From: Porticoccus sp963974675
GTDB lineage: Bacteria; Pseudomonadota; Gammaproteobacteria; Pseudomonadales; Porticoccaceae
NCBI GenBank assembly: GCA_963974675.1
Contig: CAXBDQ010000010.1
Coordinates: 22,348-86,347, forward strand
Direction: 5' to 3'
Length of the DNA stretch: 64,000 nt
Below the pieces are notes generated by a model. That model saw nothing but the letters and a program-made list of their open reading frames with translations, made no database searches and was not told where the DNA came from. Numbering within the stretch: position 1 is the stretch's first letter; each line of letters starts with the position of its first letter. A program made the position numbers and the translations under genes. Positions 51,521 to 60,957 of the stretch are shown here, piece after piece.

Positions 51521-53800
51521 ATGCTGGAATCACTGCGAACAATTGTACAGGAGGTGAATGCTGCCAAGGACTTTAATGAAGTTCTAAGCCTGATTGTTCA
51601 TCTGGTCAAAGAAACGATGGATACAGGAATGTGTTCCGTCTATCTCTATAGTCCTAAAGATGACAGCTATGTTCTGATGGCGACGGATGGCTTAAATCCT
51701 GATGCCGTGGGCAAGGTTCATTTATCCAGCAAAGAAGGTCTTGTGGGTTTGGTGGCTTCTCGTGCAGAACCCATCAATTTTGAAGTAGCTGAAGCACACC
51801 CCAATTTTTCTTTTGTTCCTGAATCAGGGGAACAAAAATTTCGATCATTTTTAGGTGCTCCAATTATTCATCAACGAAAGGTGCTGGGTGTTCTTGTTGT
51901 ACAGGAGCAGGAACAACGTCGTTTTGATGAAAGTGAAGAGTCCTTTCTTGTCACCGTGTCGGCCCAGCTGGCAGGTGTGATTGCCCATGCTGATGCGACA
52001 GGCGAGTTGAACCGGTTGATTTACCCCAAAGATGCGCCGATCTATGAGCGTATTTACCTTGGTGTGGCAAGTGCGCCAGGTGTTGCGATTGGTACGGTTG
52101 TGGTGGTGGCTCCACCGGCGGATTTAAAAGCTGTTCCGGTGCGTACAGCTAAAAATGTCGAAGAAGAGCTTCAGCTGTTTCGGCAGGCGATGGAGCAAAC
52201 CAAGCAAGATTTCCGTGCGCTGGATGACAGTATGGTGGGCAAGCTCAGCGATGAAGAGCGGGCGCTATTCGATGTCTATGTTCGAATGCTGGATGATCAT
52301 GCGTTGGGCGGTGAAGTGATCAGCCTGATTGAGGAAGGCCTCTGCGCCCAAAGTGCGTGGGCCCAAGTTGTTTTACGCCATATTCGTATGTTTCGAAGTA
52401 TGAAGGATTCTTACTTGCGTGAGAGGGCGTCTGATGTGGAAGACCTGGGTCATCGCGTTCTAGGTTATCTTCAGCAATCAGAAGCCACGCGGACATCCTT
52501 TCCCGATAACATGGTGATGGTGGGAGAGGAGTTGTCTGCTGCATCTTTTGCTGATGTACCTCTGGAGAAAGTGGCTGCAATAGCTTCTGTTAAAGGTTCT
52601 CGTAATTCCCATATGGCCATTCTTGGACGTGCCATTGGTATCCCCACGGTGATGGGTGCAGTAGATTTACCCTGGAATGGTTTGGACGGACAGGAGGTCA
52701 TTGTTGATGGCCACAATGGGCAAATTATTATCTGTCCTGGCGATGAGCTTCGCGAAGCTTATATGGAACAAATTTATGAAGAGAAGTTGCTGGCAGTTGA
52801 CCTTGAAAAGTTAACGGATGAGCCTTGTGTTACTTCTGATGACCATAAAATATTTTTGTGGGTTAATACTGGGTTGCGAATTGACGCCATGCTGTCCCTC
52901 GACCGGGGCGCTGAAGGTGTGGGGCTGTATCGAACTGAAATTCCTTTCCTGATGTTAGACCGCTTTCCTTCTGAGGAAGAACAGCGTAAGGCTTATCGGG
53001 AACAGCTGGAAATGTTTGCGCCGCGCACGGTGACTATGCGAACGCTGGATATCGGTGGTGATAAAGACTTACCTTATTTTCCCATTGAGGAAGAAAACCC
53101 ATTTCTTGGCTGGCGTGGTATTCGAATTTGTCTCGATCACCCAGACATCTTTTTAGTACAGCTCAGGGCAATGATGAAGGCCAGCGTGGGATTAAATAAT
53201 CTTAGCATTCTGCTACCCATGATTTCTAATATTCCGGAGTTGGAAAGTGCGCTGGCATTAATTTATCAGGTATACGATGAGCTCACTGAGGAGGAGGGCT
53301 ACGAGATAGAAATGCCCAATGTAGGAGCTATGATTGAGGTGCCTGCGGCAGTTTATCAAATTCGTGAAATTGCCCGAAGAGTAGACTTCCTTTCTGTGGG
53401 TACTAATGACCTGACCCAATACCTTTTGGCTGTTGACCGCAATAATCCCAGGGTTGCAAATTTGTATCATTCCTGCCATCCCAGTGTGCTTCGTGCGCTG
53501 TGGTCCATTGTCGAGGGTGCTAAAGGTGAAGATACTCCTATCAGTGTGTGTGGCGAGATGGCTGGGGATCCTATCGGCGCGGTATTGTTGATTGCGTTGG
53601 GTTTCCGCGTGTTATCAATGAGTGCTACCAATTTGTTAAAAGTGAAAGCTATTCTTCGACAAGTTAGCATGACTGAAGCAGAGCAGTTACTTGAAGAGGT
53701 GATGGTGATGCCTGATGCGCAGGCTGTCTTGATGCATATGGAAAAAGCATTGAAAAAACCGGGAGTTTCGGGGCTTTTCAGCCGCAGCAATTTTCATTAA
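51521..53800 (+). CDS. ptsP: Phosphoenolpyruvate-protein phosphotransferase, nitrogen PTS (EI-Ntr)
   Basis: 759 aa. N-terminal GAF domain (about 1-165), then enzyme I: the phosphorylated His364 in GSRNSHMAI, and the PEP-binding barrel with YRTEIPFL, MRTLDIGGDKD, GVGTND-type SVGTNDLTQYL and VCGEMAGD. It passes phosphate from PEP to NPr. Directly after rppH, as in E. coli and Pseudomonas. Confidence 0.97.
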   Translation: MLESLRTIVQEVNAAKDFNEVLSLIVHLVKETMDTGMCSVYLYSPKDDSYVLMATDGLNPDAVGKVHLSSKEGLVGLVASRAEPINFEVAEAHPNFSFVPESGEQKFRSFLGAPIIHQRKVLGVLVVQEQEQRRFDESEESFLVTVSAQLAGVIAHADATGELNRLIYPKDAPIYERIYLGVASAPGVAIGTVVVVAPPADLKAVPVRTAKNVEEELQLFRQAMEQTKQDFRALDDSMVGKLSDEERALFDVYVRMLDDHALGGEVISLIEEGLCAQSAWAQVVLRHIRMFRSMKDSYLRERASDVEDLGHRVLGYLQQSEATRTSFPDNMVMVGEELSAASFADVPLEKVAAIASVKGSRNSHMAILGRAIGIPTVMGAVDLPWNGLDGQEVIVDGHNGQIIICPGDELREAYMEQIYEEKLLAVDLEKLTDEPCVTSDDHKIFLWVNTGLRIDAMLSLDRGAEGVGLYRTEIPFLMLDRFPSEEEQRKAYREQLEMFAPRTVTMRTLDIGGDKDLPYFPIEEENPFLGWRGIRICLDHPDIFLVQLRAMMKASVGLNNLSILLPMISNIPELESALALIYQVYDELTEEEGYEIEMPNVGAMIEVPAAVYQIREIARRVDFLSVGTNDLTQYLLAVDRNNPRVANLYHSCHPSVLRALWSIVEGAKGEDTPISVCGEMAGDPIGAVLLIALGFRVLSMSATNLLKVKAILRQVSMTEAEQLLEEVMVMPDAQAVLMHMEKALKKPGVSGLFSRSNFH

Positions 53801-53816
53801 GCCCTGTTGCTACTAC

Positions 53817-54569
53817 CTAGATAGAAAAGCTTTTTCGATCCCCCGCAGAGCCGTCATCCTGGTAGCTTTGTTCCACCAACATAGTCTTCCCTTTGTTATC
53901 TCTCAAGACCACGGTTGAACAACGTGTTCCATAGTTTGGTGAGACAATAAAGGGCGGAGAGAGCATTCTTTCTAGTTCGAGGCCAACGCCGGTATTGGGT
54001 AAATACTCATCGGGAAAGGGCTCTCGACGTTGCAGGCAATGCAGAATTTCGTCAACATTGATGACTTTTGTTTCAAGTAGGGGCGCCAATTTTTCTTTTA
54101 CATGCATAGCTTTTGGCCATGGACTGTCCAGTAGATGATTGCTCAGAGAATAAAAGCCTGGAGCCAGTGACTTGATGTCTGGGTGTCGGTTGGAGCAGTA
54201 GGTGAGCTGGTTGGTTTCGCCTAAAAGTAAATTAAAGCCGTTGTATTGGTCGCCAGTATCGAGACTTTGTTGGGCATACCGATGAGCACTCATGTCACCA
54301 TTAAGAAAACCCGTGGTTAAGTCACCGCGGGAGAGACGAGCCTTTTCCTGAAGGCCCTCACGGTAATTGGTGACAGCGGCAAACTTTCCTTCCGGCGTAA
54401 TCCCCAACCAAGTGCCCCCAGCCGAGAGATCTCGGCCTGCCAGTATCCTTCTTGGTGGAGTCCAGAGATGCGCCGTTTCAGTTGGCCGCCGGTAATATTC
54501 ATCACGGTTGGCGGCCACAATAAGCGAATATTCAGGATGACATTGCCAGGCAAACACAATTAAACACAT
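53817..54569 (-). CDS. NRDE family (TANGO2-like) protein
   Basis: 250 aa. Cys2 would be the N-terminal nucleophile after Met removal, as in Ntn-type folds; the AANRDEYY motif names the family, and AGRDLSAGGTWLGI follows. TANGO2-type proteins have been linked to haem or lipid handling, but the bacterial function is not established. Convergent with ptsP. Confidence 0.9.
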   Translation of the reverse strand: MCLIVFAWQCHPEYSLIVAANRDEYYRRPTETAHLWTPPRRILAGRDLSAGGTWLGITPEGKFAAVTNYREGLQEKARLSRGDLTTGFLNGDMSAHRYAQQSLDTGDQYNGFNLLLGETNQLTYCSNRHPDIKSLAPGFYSLSNHLLDSPWPKAMHVKEKLAPLLETKVINVDEILHCLQRREPFPDEYLPNTGVGLELERMLSPPFIVSPNYGTRCSTVVLRDNKGKTMLVEQSYQDDGSAGDRKSFSI

Positions 54570-54638
54570 GGCTGTATTTTACCGGAGAATGGGAACAGGA
54601 TATGATTCCTGCATCTTTTTTTTAATCAAAGTTGTCCC

Positions 54639-55490
54639 ATGCTGAATTATCCCGATATCGACCCCATTGCGTTTTCCCTTGGGCCATTAAATGTGCACTG
54701 GTATGGACTCATGTATCTGCTGGGGTTTGTAGCTGCCTGGCGATTGGCTTTACGGCGTAGTAAGCGCCCTTGGTCGCCAATACGTAAAAATCAGATAGAA
54801 GACCTTATTGTTTATAGCGCCTTTGGTGTGATTTTTGGTGGGCGTTTTGGGTATGTGGTTTTTTATAATTTTGAGCGATGGTTTTCTGATCCACTCTGGT
54901 TGTTCCGCATCTGGGAAGGCGGCATGTCCTTTCACGGTGGTTTGTTAGGTGTCTTAGTGGCACTTTTGATCTATGGTCGCAAAATCAATCAGCCATTTTT
55001 GGCCTTGGGGGATTTTGTTGCTCCCATGGTGCCTATCGGTTTGGGTTTGGGGCGATTGGGTAATTTTATTGGTCAGGAACTGTGGGGTCGCCCCACCGAT
55101 GCCTGGGTAGGCATGGTCTTTCCAAATGATCCACAACAATTGGCAAGACATCCCTCACAGCTGTACGAGTTTTTACTGGAAGGTATTGTCCTGTACGTGT
55201 TGTTAATTCTTTGTTCGAGAAAGCCTAGGCCCAGGGGGTTTGTCAGTGGACTATTCCTAGTGTTCTATGGCTGCTTTCGGTTTGTCGTCGAATGGTTCAG
55301 AGAGCCCGATATCCACATTGGGTTCGACCTGTTTGAATGGATGACCCGGGGGCAACTGCTGAGTTTGCCAATGGTCGCAATTGGTGCCGTATTGATTTTA
55401 TGGGGTTGTTTTGGCCCTCATCCCGAAATGGCTGTGGCGAAAGTCGCTAATAAAGCTACGAACAAACCCAACGCTAGAGAAGTGAAGTAA
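54639..55490 (+). CDS. lgt: Prolipoprotein diacylglyceryl transferase
   Basis: 283-aa multi-pass inner-membrane enzyme that adds diacylglycerol to the lipobox Cys of prolipoproteins. Motifs: NVHWYGLMYLLGF, GGRFGYVVFYN, GGMSFHGGLLG, GLGLGRLGNFIGQELWGR (the Lgt signature) and HPSQLYE. It heads the lgt-thyA-folA operon; the stop lies 1 base before the thyA ATG. Confidence 0.97.
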   Translation: MLNYPDIDPIAFSLGPLNVHWYGLMYLLGFVAAWRLALRRSKRPWSPIRKNQIEDLIVYSAFGVIFGGRFGYVVFYNFERWFSDPLWLFRIWEGGMSFHGGLLGVLVALLIYGRKINQPFLALGDFVAPMVPIGLGLGRLGNFIGQELWGRPTDAWVGMVFPNDPQQLARHPSQLYEFLLEGIVLYVLLILCSRKPRPRGFVSGLFLVFYGCFRFVVEWFREPDIHIGFDLFEWMTRGQLLSLPMVAIGAVLILWGCFGPHPEMAVAKVANKATNKPNAREVK

Positions 55491-55491
55491 C

Positions 55492-56397
55492 ATGAAACAA
55501 TACCTCGATTTGATGCGGTATGTTCGAGATACCGGTGTGCGTAAAGAAGATCGAACCGGTACGGGAACCCTCAGTATTTTTGGCCACCAAATGCGTTTTG
55601 ACCTCAGTGAAGGTTTTCCGTTGGTGACCACAAAAAAAGTACATTTGAAGTCAATTGTTCACGAGTTGTTATGGTTTATTCAGGGTGGCACCAATATTCG
55701 CTACTTGGTCCAAAACGGCGTCAATATCTGGAACGACTGGCCTTTTCAAAGCTATTTGAGAGAGACGGGGCAGGATCAGGATTTTCCTATGTATACCCCC
55801 GAGTGGCGAGAGCAAATGAAGCTGTTTGTGGGTCGAATAAAAACCGATGAGCCGTTTGCCGCACAATACGGTGAGCTTGGGCCCGTCTATGGTGACCAAT
55901 GGCGAAATTTTGAAGGTGTCGATCAGCTGAGTCAGCTGGTGACGGATATCCAGAATAATCCGGATTCTCGCCGCTTAATTGTCTCAGCCTGGAATCCCAA
56001 AGACATCCCCATCATGGCAAAATCAGGGTTGCCACCCTGCCACACCTTATTCCAATTTTATGTCAGTGAAGGGCGTTTATCCTGCCAGCTTTATCAGCGC
56101 AGCGCAGATGTACTTTTAGGTGTACCTTTTAACATCGCCTCCTACGCTTTACTGACATTGATGATTGCTCAGGTTTCAGGCTTAGAGCCGGGCGATTTTG
56201 TTCATACCTTTGGTGATGCTCACCTTTATTCAAACCACCTTGAGCAAGTCGAAGAGCAGCTCAGCCGTGAGCCACATGCGCTTCCCGTGATGGCAATTAA
56301 TCCATCAGTAACCGACTTGTTTAGTTTTCAATATGATGATTTTGAATTAAAAGGTTATGAGCCACATCCGCCCATCTCTGCACCGGTAGCTGTTTAA
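55492..56397 (+). CDS. thyA: Thymidylate synthase
   Basis: 301 aa; longer than E. coli ThyA (264) owing to an insertion at about residues 84-120 (YLRETGQDQDFPMYTPEW and the following stretch), found in other ThyA proteins. It methylates dUMP using methylene-THF. Motifs: DRTGTGTLSIFGHQMRF, GQVYGDQWR-type GPVYGDQWRN, nucleophile Cys in LPPCHTLFQFYV and QRSADVLLGVPFNIASY. The TAA overlaps the folA ATG (TAATG). Confidence 0.97.
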   Translation: MKQYLDLMRYVRDTGVRKEDRTGTGTLSIFGHQMRFDLSEGFPLVTTKKVHLKSIVHELLWFIQGGTNIRYLVQNGVNIWNDWPFQSYLRETGQDQDFPMYTPEWREQMKLFVGRIKTDEPFAAQYGELGPVYGDQWRNFEGVDQLSQLVTDIQNNPDSRRLIVSAWNPKDIPIMAKSGLPPCHTLFQFYVSEGRLSCQLYQRSADVLLGVPFNIASYALLTLMIAQVSGLEPGDFVHTFGDAHLYSNHLEQVEEQLSREPHALPVMAINPSVTDLFSFQYDDFELKGYEPHPPISAPVAV

Positions 56398-56918
56398 TGA
56401 AGACGAATGTAAAGTTGGCATTAATTGTGGCGATGGCCAACAACCGTACCATAGGTCGAAATAATGAGTTGCCTTGGCACTTATCCGAAGATATGAAATA
56501 TTTTAAATCCGTGACCATGGGTAAACCCATTGTCATGGGCAGAAAAACCTTTGACTCTATCGGCAAGCCGTTACCTGGTCGTTTAAATATCGTGATTACC
56601 CGCAATCCAGAGTGGCAGCACTCAGGCGTAGAAACGGCTTCGTCTTTGCAACAAGCAGTAGCTATTGCAGAAGCCGCTGATGATCAAGTGTATGAGGTTA
56701 TGGTGATCGGTGGCGAAGAAATTTATCGATCAGCCATTGAGCTGGCTGATCGACTGTATATCACTCGAGTTCAGGCACAGGTTGAGGGCGATGCCTTTTT
56801 TCCTGAATATGATGAAGCGGGTTGGCACGAAGTCAGTCGGCAAGAACCCAAAGCACAGGATGATCCCCCCTATTTCTTTCAAGTGCTGGAAAGAACATTG
56901 TCTGGTGATGAACACTAA
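56397..56918 (+). CDS. folA: Dihydrofolate reductase
   Basis: 173 aa. Regenerates THF from the DHF that ThyA makes. The active site contains LIVAMANNRTIGRNNELPWH, DMKYFKSVTMGKPIVMGRKT and the NADPH-binding VIGGEEIY. Overlaps thyA by one base. The pairing thyA-folA is functional: consumption and regeneration of folate. Confidence 0.97.
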   Translation: MKTNVKLALIVAMANNRTIGRNNELPWHLSEDMKYFKSVTMGKPIVMGRKTFDSIGKPLPGRLNIVITRNPEWQHSGVETASSLQQAVAIAEAADDQVYEVMVIGGEEIYRSAIELADRLYITRVQAQVEGDAFFPEYDEAGWHEVSRQEPKAQDDPPYFFQVLERTLSGDEH

Positions 56919-56937
56919 AGGAAAGATAGCCGAAAAA

Positions 56938-57753
56938 ATGAAAAATGATCGATGCAATATGCCAGCTTTTTTGCCCACCTTGTTTTCAATATTTGTCGGT
57001 GCTTTTGTTAGTATCGGCATGAGTCTCAATACTCATGCCGCAGATGTGGATACTGCGTTAAAGGCAAGTGCCAATAAAACCCATGCAGCGAAAATTTCTC
57101 AGCAACGCGTTGATGGCATAGCCGATCAAACTACCGATTTGTTTCAAACTTTTAAGCAGGTGAATAAGCAGGTTGAAGGTCTGCGGGTTTATAACGCCCA
57201 GCTAGAATCCCAAATTTCTCATCAGCAACAAACCATGGCAGACCTTGAAACGTCCATTGAAAATGCCGCCGTTATGGAGCGACAAATTGCACCGCTCACC
57301 TTAAAAATGGTCGACAGTCTGGAACAATTTGTCAGTCTGGACCTTCCTTTTCTGTTGGATGAGCGCCGACAGCGCGTAGCGCGTTTGCGTGACAATTTAA
57401 ACCGTGCAGATATGAGTGCAGCTGAAAAATTCCGGCAAGTTCTTGAAGCTTACAAGATTGAAAGTGAATACGGCACCCGTATTGATAGTTATACCGATAT
57501 TGTTAACGTCGACGGCCAAGAGCGGGAGGTCAAGATACTTCGCATTGGACGTATCGCTTTGTTGTATCAGACGGCAGACCAGCAAGCGACCGGCGTGTGG
57601 GATCAAAAGCAACAACAATGGCAGACACTGGATGATCGTCATACCCATCGTGCCGTGACAAAGGGCATACGTATGGCCAAAAAGCAGGTGGCGGTTGATA
57701 TGCTCACACTGCCTGTATCTGCACCGGAGAAAGCTCTGGAGGCGGCACAATGA
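56938..57753 (+). CDS. DUF3450 protein, first gene of a TonB2-type operon
   Basis: 271 aa. Candidate starts are ATG 56908 (MNTK) and 56938 (MKND); I give the latter for its signal-peptide geometry, but neither has a good ribosome site. The export signal ends at HAADV. A long coiled coil (about residues 50-110) is rich in Gln, then a conserved LVERQIAPLT-like MERQIAPLTLKMVDSLEQFV and IVNVDGQEREV. Located directly before the TtpC gene, as in Vibrio cholerae (order as I recall). Likely periplasmic partner of the system. Confidence 0.85.
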   Translation: MKNDRCNMPAFLPTLFSIFVGAFVSIGMSLNTHAADVDTALKASANKTHAAKISQQRVDGIADQTTDLFQTFKQVNKQVEGLRVYNAQLESQISHQQQTMADLETSIENAAVMERQIAPLTLKMVDSLEQFVSLDLPFLLDERRQRVARLRDNLNRADMSAAEKFRQVLEAYKIESEYGTRIDSYTDIVNVDGQEREVKILRIGRIALLYQTADQQATGVWDQKQQQWQTLDDRHTHRAVTKGIRMAKKQVAVDMLTLPVSAPEKALEAAQ

Positions 57754-59177
57754 AGCACCTATGCCAATGGTCAATTTCTTCCTCCGCATCAAAGTATTTG
57801 CTAGCTACCCTGATACTGGTTACATCTGGGGTTTATGCTGCCGATGTCTCTGCTACTGAGGATGCTGCAACCCTCGATGAGCTGTTGAGGATGATCAAAA
57901 GTGCAACGGTGAGTGAATCAAAAGAACACCGTGCAAGAGAGTCCGAGTTCAACAATGCCAAAGCCCAGCAGTCTCAAAAGTTAAAAGATGTTCGGGCAAT
58001 TAAAGCCGCTGAGGAGCGTCATTCCGACCAGCTTGAAAAAGCCTACGCCAGCAATGAATTAAAGCTGGAAGCGCTTCAGGAGCAGCTCGAAAAACGCCTA
58101 GGCACATTGGGTGAGATGTTTGGACATTTGACGGCGGCAGCAGGTGACACAAGAGAAACCCTAAACCAGTCTATTGTGAGCGCCCAATATCCAGGGCGTA
58201 CGGAATTTCTTGATGATTTGATTACCAAAATGAACAGCAATACCAAATTGCCTTCAATGGAAGAAATCGAAGGTCTTTGGTATGAAATTAATCGTGAAAT
58301 GATCGAAGGTGGAAAGGTGGTTCAGTTTCCAGCGACGGTCACCAAGGTGAATGGCACTCAAGTCCAGCAGGATGTGGTGCGAATTGGCGTCTTTAATTTG
58401 TTATCCGATGGGGCCTACCTGGCATTCAACCCCTCAACGGGGATCATTGCCGAACTGCCCCGCCAGCCGGACCGACAATACCAGCGAGCTGCTGCGAAAC
58501 TCCAGCAGACTGGTGAAGGTTTTTCCTCTGTGGGCATCGATCCCACCGGCCCTAGTGGTGGTTCGCTGTTGTCAGCACTGATCAACAGTCCGAGTCTAAT
58601 GGAACGTTGGCACCAAGGTGGTTTGATCGGTTACTTCATTACATTGGTGGGAGTCGGGGCGTTACTGTTGGCTTTATGGCGTTTTGTTGTGCTGATGGGC
58701 GTTTCTCGCAAGGTAAATCATCAGATGAATACTGACGTTGCTAATATCAATAACCCGCTAGGTCGGGTGCTCAGTGTGGGCGAAGAGAATGCAGCGATGG
58801 ATGCTGAGTCATTGGAGTTAAAACTTCACGAGCAAGTATTAAAAGAACGGCCAGCCATCGAGCTGGGTTTAAGCCTGTTAAAAATTATTGCCATGGTGGC
58901 TCCTTTGCTGGGTTTGTTGGGAACGGTGACAGGGATGATTGTGACTTTTCAGGCCATCACCGTTTTTGGTGCGGGAGATCCTAAAGCTATGGCCGGTGGT
59001 ATTTCTGCTGCATTGATCACCACCGTATTGGGGTTATGTGTAGCTATTCCTGTGGTGTTGTTGCATACCATAGTGAACGGCAAAGCCCAGCGCGTGTTGC
59101 ATATTTTAGAAGAGCAGAGCGCGGGCATCATTGCCGAGAAAGTCGCTGAAAAAGTTGTCGAGAAAGTTACGGGATAA
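57750..59177 (+). CDS. ttpC: TtpC-type MotA/TolQ/ExbB proton-channel protein
   Basis: 475 aa, with a signal peptide, a periplasmic coiled coil (about 30-125), and C-terminal TolQ/ExbB-like helices: GYFITLVGVGALLLALW, APLLGLLGTVTGMIVTF and ALITTVLGLCVAIPVVL. The second motif is the ExbB signature. In Vibrio, TtpC is an extra protein required by TonB2 systems. Overlaps the DUF3450 gene by ATGA. The C-terminus repeats (V/I)AEKV, and an out-of-frame echo of it follows the stop. Confidence 0.88.
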   Translation: MKHLCQWSISSSASKYLLATLILVTSGVYAADVSATEDAATLDELLRMIKSATVSESKEHRARESEFNNAKAQQSQKLKDVRAIKAAEERHSDQLEKAYASNELKLEALQEQLEKRLGTLGEMFGHLTAAAGDTRETLNQSIVSAQYPGRTEFLDDLITKMNSNTKLPSMEEIEGLWYEINREMIEGGKVVQFPATVTKVNGTQVQQDVVRIGVFNLLSDGAYLAFNPSTGIIAELPRQPDRQYQRAAAKLQQTGEGFSSVGIDPTGPSGGSLLSALINSPSLMERWHQGGLIGYFITLVGVGALLLALWRFVVLMGVSRKVNHQMNTDVANINNPLGRVLSVGEENAAMDAESLELKLHEQVLKERPAIELGLSLLKIIAMVAPLLGLLGTVTGMIVTFQAITVFGAGDPKAMAGGISAALITTVLGLCVAIPVVLLHTIVNGKAQRVLHILEEQSAGIIAEKVAEKVVEKVTG

Positions 59178-59266
59178 AGTTTTGGGAAACGTCGTCGAAA
59201 TATCTATGGAATAAGGTTGCAGAAAAAGTAGCTGGATAAGGTTGGAGCTAGGGTTAAGGTATAACG

Positions 59267-59791
59267 ATGTATTCGTTGATAGAGGCATTCGAAGGTATTC
59301 AAAAATTTCTCGATATGGGTGGCCCCGTATTGCTCATCATCGCTGCCCTGTTATTGGTGATGTGGACCTTATTGTTTGAGCGTCTGTGGTTTTTTAAAAC
59401 AACATTAAAAACGGAGCTTCAGGATGCGGTGTCCTGTTGGGAGGCAAGACCAGAGCATAAGTCAGTTCATGCCCATCAGATCAGAGAAGCCATTATCTCC
59501 CGTGTGACACTGAATATTAATGAAGGCCTTTCGATGATAAAAGCCTTAGTCGCACTGGCGCCGCTGCTGGGTTTGCTGGGAACAGTGACGGGGATGATCG
59601 GGGTGTTCGATGTGCTAGCCATCACCGGGGGTGGTGATGCGAAGTCCATGGCTGCCGGAGTTTCACAGGCGACGATTCCAACCATGGCGGGTATGGTCGC
59701 AGCCCTTTCCGGCGTGTTCGGCAGTACGTATATCAATCGCATTGCCAGCCGTGAAAAACAATTACTGGCCGACCGCCTTATCCTTAACTAA
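59267..59791 (+). CDS. exbB: ExbB-like proton-channel protein
   Basis: 174 aa. One TM helix at about 18-35, then LVALAPLLGLLGTVTGMIGVFDVL and TIPTMAGMVAALSGVFG, two further TM segments with the conserved ExbB/TolQ signature. With ExbD and TtpC it uses proton motive force to energise TonB. Short form, as for ExbB2 of Vibrio. Follows ttpC by 89 bp. Confidence 0.92.
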   Translation: MYSLIEAFEGIQKFLDMGGPVLLIIAALLLVMWTLLFERLWFFKTTLKTELQDAVSCWEARPEHKSVHAHQIREAIISRVTLNINEGLSMIKALVALAPLLGLLGTVTGMIGVFDVLAITGGGDAKSMAAGVSQATIPTMAGMVAALSGVFGSTYINRIASREKQLLADRLILN

Positions 59792-59835
59792 TGGGAGCCT
59801 AACCATTAGTTTCTCGTTAACTAACTGGACCGATT

Positions 59836-60246
59836 GTGCGTCGAATACGTAAACCACTGACCACTTCTCAGGAGCAGTCTCAGGCCATTGATCTGACGCC
59901 CATGCTCGATGTGGTTTTCATCATGTTGATTTTTTTTATAGTGACCGCCACCTTTATTAAAGAGCCCGGGGTAGAGGTCAATCGTACCTTGGCCGTGACA
60001 GCAGAACAGCTAAGCGTCAGTGTGTTGGTGGCGATCAATGACAATAACGAAGTATGGATCGACAAGAAAAAAGTGGACCTTCGATCCGTCAGGTTACATA
60101 TTCTCCGGTTACATGCCGAAAACCCTCAGGGAGGGCTAGTGATACAAGCGGATCGTAATGCCGATGTTGAAGTGTTGGCATTAGTGGCCGATGCGGCGAA
60201 GTCCGTCGGTATTGTGAATGTTTCCGTGGCGGCAGAAATAAAGTGA
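59836..60246 (+). CDS. exbD: ExbD-like protein
   Basis: 136 aa. GTG start. Single TM helix (about 25-45) with the essential Asp in LTPMLDVVFIMLIFF, then a periplasmic domain with GLVIQADRNADVEVL. The Asp couples proton flow to TonB movement. Part of the six-gene operon. Confidence 0.94.
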   Translation: MRRIRKPLTTSQEQSQAIDLTPMLDVVFIMLIFFIVTATFIKEPGVEVNRTLAVTAEQLSVSVLVAINDNNEVWIDKKKVDLRSVRLHILRLHAENPQGGLVIQADRNADVEVLALVADAAKSVGIVNVSVAAEIK

Positions 60247-60286
60247 AGCTGAAGAAATTCTACCCTAATGAATTAGGCTCAAAAAT

Positions 60287-60901
60287 ATGAGCACCCTAAG
60301 GTTCGCTCGACTTGGTTTGTCCGCAATATTGGGTGCTGTCGCAACCTTTGGTTTGTTAGTGGTGATGTATGGTCTGATTGCATCGGGTAACGCGACCTCC
60401 AATCAAAACAAAATGCAAAAAATCGCCGATATTTGGCAGATGGATCGGGATATTACCGAGCAGTTGAAATCCCTAAAACCCGAGAAACCAGAAGCGCCTT
60501 TAGAGCCTCCGCCAGCGCTTCCCGATGTGGAGATGAAGCTTGATATTCCCGCTGGGGCGGTACGCATGGCAGCGCCCAATATGGAGGGGTTAACGGTAGG
60601 CTTGGGTGGAGGCTTTTCCCGGGACTCCGATTTTATTCCTGTGTATGTGCCGCAGCCTGATTATCCTCCTGTTGCTTTGAGACGGGGTATAAGTGGTTAT
60701 GCTGTCGTCGAAGTCGTCATCACGGTAACAGGTGGTGTGCGTGATCCAATATTGATAGAGGAATATCCTGAAAACAAAGGCTTTGGAAAATACGCCTTAC
60801 GCGCAGCGAAAAAATTAAAGTACAAGCCTCGGGTGGTGAATGGAGAGGAGGAAGAGGTTTCAGGAGTTTTGTATAAATTCAGCTTTCAAATTGCGAAATA
60901 A
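60287..60901 (+). CDS. tonB: TonB-like energy transducer
   Basis: 204 aa. N-terminal TM helix (about 11-34), a short Pro/Glu-rich linker (KPEAPLEPPPALPD) and the TonB C-terminal domain: PDYPPVALRRGISGYAVV, then YPENKGFGKYALRAAKKLKYKP. The linker is much shorter than that of E. coli TonB, as in TonB2 proteins. Acts on outer-membrane TonB-dependent receptors, none of which is in this window. Confidence 0.92.
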   Translation: MSTLRFARLGLSAILGAVATFGLLVVMYGLIASGNATSNQNKMQKIADIWQMDRDITEQLKSLKPEKPEAPLEPPPALPDVEMKLDIPAGAVRMAAPNMEGLTVGLGGGFSRDSDFIPVYVPQPDYPPVALRRGISGYAVVEVVITVTGGVRDPILIEEYPENKGFGKYALRAAKKLKYKPRVVNGEEEEVSGVLYKFSFQIAK

Positions 60902-60957
60902 TTCCCTCTTAAAAATCAGGTTTTTTACTCACATTAAGTTTTACAAAAGTTAGGCTT

